Position numbers and translations under genes: made by a program. The notes under the pieces are model-generated. The model did not search any database. It was not told the DNA's origin and saw only the letters and a program-made list of their open reading frames with translations. From Winogradskyella sp. (GTDB lineage: Bacteria; Bacteroidota; Bacteroidia; Flavobacteriales; Flavobacteriaceae): DNA of 10,054 nt. Every line of letters begins with the position of its first letter. Position 1 is the first letter of the stretch. This document shows, one piece after another, positions 1 to 5,637 of this stretch. The stretch is taken from the NCBI GenBank assembly GCA_030149115.1, contig JASBSE010000112.1, positions 1-10,054 of the forward strand, written 5' to 3'.

Positions 1-1
1 A

Positions 2-292
2 GCACAATATGAAGCTGCTTTAAACATTGCGCTAAAAACATCACTTCAAGGCTACATGGCTGCTAATGAAGGTATGAAGCTTAGACCGAACCGATTTGAA
101 GTTTTTAAGACCCTTGATGCTAATAAACTGATAATCATTGGCAAAAAAGACACACTAATCAACAGAGAGCAACTTCTTTCAAAAATTGAAAATACAGATA
201 TAAATGTTGCTGAATTTTCTGAAGGACATATGAGTTATATTGAAAATACTACAGAATTATCTTACTTATTATTGCTTTTCATCGAAAAATAA
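2..292 (+). CDS. Alpha/beta fold hydrolase, C-terminal 96 residues (5' end outside window)
   Basis: The frame is open from base 2 to the TAA at 290-292, so only the C-terminal part of the gene is present; the Met codon at 56 is internal. The fragment has the layout of the end of an alpha/beta hydrolase: a Gly-Met-x-x-Arg-Pro cap-helix segment, then a hydrophobic strand (KLIIIG) followed by Lys-Lys-Asp, where the Asp is in the position of the catalytic acid, then an acidic strand ending in Glu-Gly-His-Met-Ser, where the His is in the position of the catalytic base, and a final helix. The nucleophile serine must lie upstream of the window. Substrate cannot be inferred. The fold call is fairly secure; the specific enzyme class is unknown. 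Confidence 0.75.
   Translation, partial: AQYEAALNIALKTSLQGYMAANEGMKLRPNRFEVFKTLDANKLIIIGKKDTLINREQLLSKIENTDINVAEFSEGHMSYIENTTELSYLLLLFIEK
278..285 (+). repeat. TTCATCGA element, copy 1 (upstream of first zinc-ribbon gene)
   Basis: TTCATCGA, extended to the 13-mer TTTCATCGAAAAA at 277-289, overlaps the last codons of the hydrolase and lies 83 nt before the ATG at 369. The same octamer precedes the two other zinc-ribbon paralogues. It could be a regulatory word or a duplicated flank. Confidence 0.4.
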
Positions 293-298
293 TACTTT

Positions 299-331
299 TT
301 GACGTTTTAGGTAATTTATTTATTAAGTTTA
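299..331 (+). promoter_or_regulatory. Candidate promoter of first zinc-ribbon gene
   Basis: TTG at 299-301 (within TTTTTGAC) and TAAGTTTA at 324-331 match the Bacteroidota -33 TTG and -7 TAnnTTTG elements with one mismatch in the last base, 22 nt apart. The start codon is 37 nt downstream. The match is weak in AT-rich DNA. Confidence 0.3.
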
Positions 332-368
332 ACCAACTCAAAATGTTTATCTTAAATCTTAACCTACT

Positions 369-611
369 ATGTCAGCAACCAAACTCTACTGTGATTTCTT
401 CGGTCACAACTACAAGATGACAAAAAAAGTGACAAATCACGTTAAGGAATACACGTGCTCTTGTTGCAAAAAGCAATTGACTACAAACAGCAATGGCCAG
501 CTTACCGAATTAACACCAAAATATCAAGAGATAAATTCTGCTCTAGAACGCCTATATAACATTAGAATGATGCGTTTAAAGCAAAAAACATTCAATTCAT
601 CGATTTGTTGA
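369..611 (+). CDS. Small zinc-ribbon-like protein, paralogue 1 (80 aa)
   Basis: This 80-residue cytosolic protein has no signal peptide or membrane segment. Cys8 and His13 (Cys-x4-His within a C-x3-GH motif) and Cys30 plus Cys33 (Cys-x2-Cys) form a plausible four-ligand zinc site; the arrangement resembles the short DUF1660-type zinc ribbons. An Asn-Gly turn at 42-43 and a Leu-Thr-Pro-Lys segment lead into a basic helix at about 52-74 rich in Arg and Lys, which could contact nucleic acid. Cys32 and Cys80 are extra cysteines not shared with the sister protein at 697-927, with which about 29 of 66 aligned residues are identical. A third relative lies at 6797-7033. Function is unknown; zinc binding is inferred from the motif. 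Confidence 0.8.
   Translation: MSATKLYCDFFGHNYKMTKKVTNHVKEYTCSCCKKQLTTNSNGQLTELTPKYQEINSALERLYNIRMMRLKQKTFNSSIC
596..603 (+). repeat. TTCATCGA element, copy 2 (upstream of second zinc-ribbon gene)
   Basis: The octamer overlaps the last codons of the first zinc-ribbon gene and lies 93 nt before the ATG at 697. See copies at 278-285 and 6723-6730. Confidence 0.35.
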
Positions 612-622
612 ATGTTAACAAC

Positions 623-650
623 TTGTGAATAACTCTTTTTCTTATATTTA
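623..650 (+). promoter_or_regulatory. Candidate promoter of second zinc-ribbon gene
   Basis: TTG at 623-625 and TATATTTA at 643-650 resemble the -33 and -7 elements of Bacteroidota promoters, 17 nt apart, with one mismatch at the final base of the -7 box. The start codon at 697 would leave a leader of roughly 40 nt. This suggests the two tandem zinc-ribbon genes (85-nt gap) can be transcribed separately. Confidence 0.35.
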
Positions 651-696
651 AAAACCTTAATTAAATAATCCCTTAACTAAGAAAAAAGTACTCACA

Positions 697-927
697 ATGA
701 AGAATGTGTTATGCTCTTTAATCGGACATGATTTTGAAGTCTCTAAGGTAGTAACCTATCATGTTAAAGAATATAAATGTAAGCGCTGCAGTTCCGAAAT
801 GACCATTGACGGAAACGGAAAATTTATTCCTTTAACACCTAAACACAAAGAAATTAATTCGGTATTAAACCGAGTACATAATAAGCGTTTAGAAAGAAGT
901 CAAAAAATCCTTATGATTGATTATTAA
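697..927 (+). CDS. Small zinc-ribbon-like protein, paralogue 2 (76 aa)
   Basis: A second copy of the same family, 76 residues, cytosolic. The ligands align exactly: Cys6, His11 (Cys-x4-His with Gly10-His11), Cys28 and Cys31 (Cys-x2-Cys). The segment VT-x-HVKEY just before the Cys pair and the LTPK-x3-EINS segment are shared with paralogue 1, and the C-terminal helix at about 50-70 is again Arg/Lys-rich. The last 17 bases overlap, on the opposite strand, the 3' end of thiL, so the two genes converge with no space for a terminator between them. The tandem position and similarity imply a local duplication. Function is unknown. Confidence 0.8.
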   Translation: MKNVLCSLIGHDFEVSKVVTYHVKEYKCKRCSSEMTIDGNGKFIPLTPKHKEINSVLNRVHNKRLERSQKILMIDY

Positions 928-1963
928 GGGCATTCCAACCTTTTGCAATTATCGGTATTTTTTGCTCTGCCCTTGTAACCAAATGCATTCCTCTTTCCTC
1001 TTCAGTCATATAACCAATTACGGTTAAATTAGGATTTCCTTTAATCTTTGGATAATCTTCTTGAGAAATTGTCATTAGTAATTCGTAATCCTCACCTCCG
1101 TTTAAAGCTACGGTTGTACTATCTATATTAAATTCTTCACATGTTGAAATCAACTGAGGATCTAATGGAATTTTATTTTCGTAGACATCAACACCTACCT
1201 TACTTTGCTTGCACAAATGAATAACTTCAGACGATAAACCATCGCTTATATCGATCATACTTGTAGGCTTTACCTCTAATTTTTGAAGCAATTCTATAAT
1301 ATCTTTTCTCGCTTCAGGTTTTAATTGTCTTTCAACAATATATGTATACATAGATAAGTCTGGCTGCGAATTTGGATTTACTTTAAAGACTTCCTTTTCG
1401 CGTTCTAAAACTTGTAATCCCATATAAGCTCCTCCAATATCGCCTGTAACTACCAATAAATCGTTTGGTTTTGCTCCTGAACGTAAAACTTCATTTCCTT
1501 TTTCAACCTCACCAATGGCTGTAATAGAGATTATTAAACCTGATGTCGATGATGTCGTATCTCCACCTACAACATCAATATTGTAAAATTCGGCAGCTGT
1601 TGTAATACCAGCATATAATTCTTCTAAGGCTTCAAGCGGAAAACGATTAGATACAGCTATAGATACTGTAACTTGAGTCGCCTTTGCGTTCATGGCATAA
1701 ATATCGGAAAGATTAACCATAACGGCTTTGTAGCCCAGGTGCTTTAAAGGCACATAACTCAAATCAAAATGTACTCCTTCTACCAACAAATCAGTAGACA
1801 CAACAATTTGCTTTCTACCATAATTCAAAACAGCAGCATCGTCACCAATACCTTTTACAGTAGACTTATGATTTATCTTAAAATGTTTTGTTAAGTGATC
1901 TATAAGTTTAAACTCGCCTAGCTCACTTAAAGGTGTACGCTTTGGATTTTTATCTTCTATCAT
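911..1963 (-). CDS. thiL: Thiamine-monophosphate kinase
   Basis: ThiL phosphorylates thiamine monophosphate with ATP to thiamine diphosphate, the last step of cofactor synthesis, in the cytosol. At 350 residues it is of normal length for the flavobacterial form. Motifs seen in order: GIGDDAAV at 38-45 (metal and nucleotide-binding acidic pair Asp41-Asp42), STDLLVEGVHF at 56-66, NLSDIYAM at 84-91, VVGGDTT at 131-137, a TGDIGGA stretch at 173-179 and DISDGL at 238-243, all typical of the ThiL/PurM fold. The start with Met-Ile-Glu-Asp-Lys-Asn-Pro is the usual one in this group. Its 3' end overlaps the zinc-ribbon gene at 697-927 by 17 bp and it is divergent from the lipoprotein operon. No other thiamine gene and no TPP riboswitch is seen beside it. 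Confidence 0.96.
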   Translation of the reverse strand: MIEDKNPKRTPLSELGEFKLIDHLTKHFKINHKSTVKGIGDDAAVLNYGRKQIVVSTDLLVEGVHFDLSYVPLKHLGYKAVMVNLSDIYAMNAKATQVTVSIAVSNRFPLEALEELYAGITTAAEFYNIDVVGGDTTSSTSGLIISITAIGEVEKGNEVLRSGAKPNDLLVVTGDIGGAYMGLQVLEREKEVFKVNPNSQPDLSMYTYIVERQLKPEARKDIIELLQKLEVKPTSMIDISDGLSSEVIHLCKQSKVGVDVYENKIPLDPQLISTCEEFNIDSTTVALNGGEDYELLMTISQEDYPKIKGNPNLTVIGYMTEEERGMHLVTRAEQKIPIIAKGWNALNNQS

Positions 1964-1967
1964 GATG

Positions 1968-1975
1968 CAAAAATA
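1968..1975 (-). promoter_or_regulatory. Candidate -7 box of thiL, very close to the start codon
   Basis: On the minus strand this reads TATTTTTG, a full match to TAnnTTTG. Only 4 nt separate it from the thiL ATG, so the transcript would start at or within a few bases of the AUG (leaderless or nearly so). No TTG -33 element is seen at the proper distance, so the call is tentative. Confidence 0.3.
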
Positions 1976-1995
1976 TTATGCTTTTTTAAATAATT

Positions 1996-2005
1996 GCATT
2001 AATGC
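1996..2005. promoter_or_regulatory. Perfect 10-bp palindrome in the thiL/lipoprotein-operon divergent region
   Basis: GCATTAATGC is self-complementary and lies in the 108-bp region between the divergent starts of thiL (1963) and the lipoprotein operon (2072). A regulator could bind here and affect either gene. A 10-bp palindrome can also occur by chance in AT-rich DNA. Confidence 0.25.
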
Positions 2006-2018
2006 TGACGTTAATTAT

Positions 2019-2075
2019 ATGGTAATTTTAACAATCTGTGAAATTTACTGTAAATTGCTTAAAAAAAGTTTATGA
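2019..2075 (+). CDS. Possible 18-aa leader peptide overlapping the operon start (ATGA)
   Basis: An ATG at 2019 opens an 18-codon frame (starts MVILTIC, ends KKSL) closed by the TGA at 2073-2075, which overlaps the ATG of the first lipoprotein gene as ATGA. Such overlap is the usual geometry of translational coupling. The peptide has two cysteines (7 and 11) and a basic C-terminus. It has no recognisable ribosome binding site and may be a chance frame. It does not resemble a methanobactin precursor. Confidence 0.2.
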   Translation: MVILTICEIYCKLLKKSL

Positions 2076-3523
2076 ATGTTTTTGTCCTAAAAAGATGTTT
2101 ATTTCGCGTAATCGCTTGTACCTTTTTGTTTGTTACGATAATAGGTTGCTCTGACGATGACGGCAACAATAATATTGATACCGACAACGATACCATTTTA
2201 GACAGCTCTGATAATTGCCCAACCATTGCCAATGAAGATCAACTTGATACTGATAGTGACGGTCTTGGAGATGCTTGCGATGACGATGATGACAATGATG
2301 GTATTTTAGATATTGATGATAATTGTCCTTTAATAGCTAACCCTCTACAAGAAGATGCAGACAATGACGGCATCGGAGACGCCTGTGATGACAACACTAT
2401 TTTACCTCAGTTTCCTTGTGAAAATGGATTTGCTAATGGTCATCCGTGTAGCGGATTTGATCTTATGAGTCATATCCCTATTGATGTTTTAGGTGGCGAT
2501 GGTGCAGAAGGTAATGATTCTTGGGGTTGGACTGACCCTGAAACGGGTAATGAATATGCGTTAGTTGGCACTACAACCAATGCTGCATTCGTCGATATTA
2601 CTGATCCTTCAAATCCAATTCTATTAGGCACATTAGCAACTGCTACTGTAAATAGCCTTTGGAGAGATATTAAAGTATATAATAATCATGCATTTATAGT
2701 GAGTGAAGCGGCTGGCCATGGTATGCAGGTTTTTGACTTAACGAGATTAAGAAATGTTACAAATCCACCCGAAACCTTTACTGCTGATGCTAACTACAAT
2801 GGGTTTGGTAGTGCTCACAATATAGTTATTAATGAAGATAGTGGTTTTGCCTACGCTGTAGGCTCCGATACATATAGTGGAGGCCCTCATTTTGTAAACA
2901 TTCAAAACCCAACCGCTCCTGTTGCGGCTGGCGGCTATGCTGATGATGCTTACTCTCATGATGCTCAAGTTGTAACTTACAATGGACCAGATGTAGATTA
3001 TACTGGTAGAGAAATTTTAATTGGTAGTAATGCTAATGAAGTGGTGATTATAGATGTCACTGACAAAGCAAATCCTGTTCAAATTTCAACTATAGATTAC
3101 GGTAATTTAGGTTATGCGCATCAAGGATGGTTTACTGATGATATGGTCTACTTTTTACTTGGCGATGAACTTGATGAAATCAATTTTGGCAATAACTCTA
3201 GAACTATTGTTTTTGATTTTAGTGACTTAGACAATCCATTATATCACATGGAATATTTAGCACCAACTTCTGCCATAGACCATAACGGTTATGTAGTAGG
3301 CAATACGTTTTATGTTGCTAATTACACGGCTGGTCTAAGAGCTATTGATATATCAAGCATAGACTCTGGCGTAATGACCGAAACCAGTTTTATAGACACT
3401 TATATTCCTAACGACAACACAGCTTTCAATGGTGCATGGAACATCTATCCGTTTTTTGAAAGCGGCAATATCGTCATTAGCGACATTGATGGTGGTTTGT
3501 TTATTGTAAGACCTTCAAATTAG
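2072..3523 (+). CDS. Surface lipoprotein, choice-of-anchor B family, LVIVD seven-bladed beta-propeller with thrombospondin type 3 linker
   Basis: The signal peptide ends at Cys26 (IIGC lipobox), followed by Ser-Asp-Asp-Asp, the acidic signal for surface export of Bacteroidota lipoproteins. Residues 36-106 are Asp-rich thrombospondin type 3 repeats (DNCP at 47-50 and 83-86, GDAC at 66-69 and 102-105), a calcium-binding spacer. Then comes a Cys116/Cys126 segment of the type PC-x2-G-x-A-x4-PC and a propeller to residue 483. LVIVD-like strands such as AFVDITDP, VVIIDVTD and RAIDIS repeat about every 50 residues. Equivalent Trp or His residues occur once per blade (Trp151/153, Trp197, His249, His296, His350, His404, Trp456). 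The start is fixed by an in-frame stop at 2060-2062. It is first gene of a four-gene operon. Family assignment (TIGR04312-like) is confident; the biochemical role of the family is not known to me. Confidence 0.88.
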   Translation: MNVFVLKRCLFRVIACTFLFVTIIGCSDDDGNNNIDTDNDTILDSSDNCPTIANEDQLDTDSDGLGDACDDDDDNDGILDIDDNCPLIANPLQEDADNDGIGDACDDNTILPQFPCENGFANGHPCSGFDLMSHIPIDVLGGDGAEGNDSWGWTDPETGNEYALVGTTTNAAFVDITDPSNPILLGTLATATVNSLWRDIKVYNNHAFIVSEAAGHGMQVFDLTRLRNVTNPPETFTADANYNGFGSAHNIVINEDSGFAYAVGSDTYSGGPHFVNIQNPTAPVAAGGYADDAYSHDAQVVTYNGPDVDYTGREILIGSNANEVVIIDVTDKANPVQISTIDYGNLGYAHQGWFTDDMVYFLLGDELDEINFGNNSRTIVFDFSDLDNPLYHMEYLAPTSAIDHNGYVVGNTFYVANYTAGLRAIDISSIDSGVMTETSFIDTYIPNDNTAFNGAWNIYPFFESGNIVISDIDGGLFIVRPSN

Positions 3524-3528
3524 CATAT

Positions 3529-4854
3529 ATGCTCAACAAAGTCTTTACATATTGTTTTATGGTTTTACTGCTACTAAACTGTAGTAGTGATGACGCTTCC
3601 CTTTCTAATAATCAAGGTCAGCTAATATTTGCCAAAACCTATGGGGGCACAAAAAACGATAGCGCACAATCTATTACAGCTACTTCAGATGGAGGTTATA
3701 TAATTTTGGGGTACACACAAAGTAATGATAACGATATTACCGATAAACAAGATGAAAGTTTTGACTATTGGGTTTTAAAGTTTGATGCCAACAATCAGTT
3801 AGAGTGGCAAAAAACCTATGGAGGCAGTTTAGACGATAGAGGTAGCGATATCATTCAAACTTCAGATGGTGGTTTTGCCATTTTAGGATATAGCTTCAGT
3901 AATGATGGTGACACTACCCAAAACGAAGGCCTTCAAGATTATTGGCTAGTGAAACTAGATGCTAACGGGAATATATCTTGGGAAAAATCATTCGGTTATC
4001 AAGGAACGGATTCTGGAATTTCTTTTATTGAAACAAATGACCTGGGATTTTTGATTACTGGCATTTTAGATGTCACAGCTTCTGGTGGTGAAGGAAATTC
4101 ATCACGAACCGCAAACAGACATGCTGGTGGTGATTACTGGGCTTTAAAACTCGATATTTCTGGCAACTTAGAATGGAGCCATTACTTTGGTGGGAATTTT
4201 ACAGATACACCTTATGGCGTTATTCAAACAGATGACAATGGCTACATAGTAGCAGGAAGTTCAGATAGTGAGGATACAGATATTTCCAGCAATATTGGCA
4301 CCTATGATTTTTGGGTTATTAAGATTTCTGAGTCTGGGAATTTAGTTTGGGAAAAATCTTTTGGAGGTTCTCAAATAGATGAAGCGAGAGCCATTATTAA
4401 AACTGATGATGACAATTACATTATTGCTGGTGATACTCGTAGCAGTGACAATGACATATCACAAAACAAAGGAGCTGCGGATTTATGGCTTATAAAAATA
4501 TCGCCTTCTGGAAATCTCATCTGGGAAAAGACGATTGGAGGTTCTAGTTTTGATGTGGCTAGAGCTATAAAAAAATCTCAAAATAACGGTTTTTTACTTT
4601 CTGGCAGTTCCCGAAGCAGTGATATGGATGTATCTGAAAACAAGGGTCAAAATGATGCTTGGGTTTTAAAAACAGACAACAATGGTAATTTGCTATGGGA
4701 AACCACTGTTGGAGGCTCTAATATTGATTTTTCTTACGATGTCGTCGAATTAATAAATGGTTCGGTCATTGCTGTTGGTGACACAGCTAGTAATGATGGA
4801 GACATTATAGAAAACAAAGGGTTTACAGATTTATTAATTATTAAAATTAATTAA
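3529..4854 (+). CDS. Surface lipoprotein with seven ~58-residue repeats, predicted seven-bladed beta-propeller
   Basis: A 441-residue protein with a lipoprotein signal ending at Cys18 (LLLNC) followed by Ser-Ser-Asp-Asp, matching the surface-export signal of its operon neighbours. From residue 34 to the end it is built of seven repeats of about 58 residues. Each begins with an aromatic-x-K/T-Thr/Ser-x-Gly-Gly strand (FAKTYGG, WQKTYGG, WEKSFGY, WSHYFGG, WEKSFGG, WEKTIGG, WETTVGG), continues with D-x-A/G and an I-x-x-T/S-x-DGG-Y/F strand, a G-x-S-x-SxD-x-D loop and ends with D-Y/F-W-V-x-K. Seven units without remainder suggest a closed propeller. The Asp-rich loops could bind calcium. No catalytic motif and no type IX secretion C-terminal domain is seen. 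It starts 5 nt after the previous gene and ends 3 nt before the MbnP-like gene. Function unknown. Confidence 0.85.
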   Translation: MLNKVFTYCFMVLLLLNCSSDDASLSNNQGQLIFAKTYGGTKNDSAQSITATSDGGYIILGYTQSNDNDITDKQDESFDYWVLKFDANNQLEWQKTYGGSLDDRGSDIIQTSDGGFAILGYSFSNDGDTTQNEGLQDYWLVKLDANGNISWEKSFGYQGTDSGISFIETNDLGFLITGILDVTASGGEGNSSRTANRHAGGDYWALKLDISGNLEWSHYFGGNFTDTPYGVIQTDDNGYIVAGSSDSEDTDISSNIGTYDFWVIKISESGNLVWEKSFGGSQIDEARAIIKTDDDNYIIAGDTRSSDNDISQNKGAADLWLIKISPSGNLIWEKTIGGSSFDVARAIKKSQNNGFLLSGSSRSSDMDVSENKGQNDAWVLKTDNNGNLLWETTVGGSNIDFSYDVVELINGSVIAVGDTASNDGDIIENKGFTDLLIIKIN

Positions 4855-4857
4855 AAA

Positions 4858-5628
4858 ATGAATAAAATCGTTTCACTTTTATGTATGCTAATTTTACTTA
4901 GCGCATGCAATTCAAGCGATGATTCAGATAGCTCGCAAAAGGTTTCAACTACTTTTAAGTTTACACATAATTGGGATGGATCACTCATTAGAGATTATAA
5001 CTTTGGCCCTATTCAATATGTAAATGCAAATGGTGAATCCATTGGGTTTGAAAGGCTTCGTTATGTAATTTCAGATATCATTTTCACAAAAGCCAATGGC
5101 GAAGAAATTGAACTCGATGTTTACAATCTAGTGGACCTTACAAATGAAGTGAATATGGAATATACACCAGAAACTCAAATTACTGTTGGTAATTACACAA
5201 ATGTGTCTTTTACTTTTGGTTTAGATAATGAGGATAATGCTGAAAATTACACAGATCTTAACTCAGCTTCATTTAATGTCCCTGAAACAATGGGAGGAGG
5301 TTACCACTACATGCAGTTTGATGGTAAGTTTATTAACTCTAATTCGGAAGAGCAAGGGTTTAATTACCACGCTATAAGAGCCGTGGATAATGCAGGTGCC
5401 AACCCAACATTTCCTCAAGACACTTTCTTTACAGTAAATCTTGGTGCTATAGAAATCACCAATGATATTGAAATTGAGGTGAAAATGAATATCGCTGAAT
5501 GGTTTAAAAACCCTAATCTTTGGGATTTAAATGTATATAACCAAATGCTGATGCCAAATTCTACAGCCCAGATTATGATGTATGAAAATGGGCAAAATGT
5601 ATTTAGCTTAGGAGATGTATTTCAATAA
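4858..5628 (+). CDS. MbnP-like lipoprotein (copper-binding partner of an MbnH-type enzyme)
   Basis: A 256-residue lipoprotein: lipobox LSAC ending at Cys17, then Asn-Ser-Ser-Asp-Asp. The body fits the MbnP family: a strand F-x-F-x-H-x-W-D-G at 33-41 (His37, Trp39), an Asn-x-Asn-Gly-Glu turn at 56-60, the RLRYVISDI strand at 66-74, a Val-Gly-x-Tyr segment at 110-113, the F-x-F-G-x-D-x2-x-N stretch around 118-127, the GGGYHYM-x-F-x-G segment at 146-156 and a NYHAI segment at 169-173. Known MbnP binds copper after a tryptophan is oxidised to kynurenine by MbnH. Possible ligands here are His37, His150 and His171, and Trp39, Trp215 or Trp222 could be the oxidised residue; which one is not determined by the sequence. 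The MbnH-like gene follows 9 nt downstream, as in the known pair. Family call is good, copper binding is inferred. Confidence 0.78.
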   Translation: MNKIVSLLCMLILLSACNSSDDSDSSQKVSTTFKFTHNWDGSLIRDYNFGPIQYVNANGESIGFERLRYVISDIIFTKANGEEIELDVYNLVDLTNEVNMEYTPETQITVGNYTNVSFTFGLDNEDNAENYTDLNSASFNVPETMGGGYHYMQFDGKFINSNSEEQGFNYHAIRAVDNAGANPTFPQDTFFTVNLGAIEITNDIEIEVKMNIAEWFKNPNLWDLNVYNQMLMPNSTAQIMMYENGQNVFSLGDVFQ

Positions 5629-5637
5629 ATCATAATA

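Noticed and set aside
284..300. Terminator hairpin after the hydrolase (AAAAA ... TTTTT)
   Set aside because: The stem would be only five A-T pairs; too weak to call.
621..632. DnaA-box-like sequence (TTGTGAATAA, reverse TTATTCACAA)
   Set aside because: A single imperfect box in AT-rich DNA, with no cluster of boxes and no dnaA or dnaN gene nearby, does not support an origin.
1964..2071. TPP riboswitch upstream of thiL
   Set aside because: The predicted leader is almost absent and no conserved thi-box sequence (CTGAGA) is seen on the minus strand.
2747..2968. Minus-strand open frame of 73 codons inside the choice-of-anchor B gene
   Set aside because: Lies wholly within a well-supported plus-strand gene and its product shows no family-like pattern; a shadow frame.
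3529..4854. Type IX secretion cargo
   Set aside because: No C-terminal sorting domain; the last repeat runs to the stop codon and the N-terminus is a lipoprotein signal.
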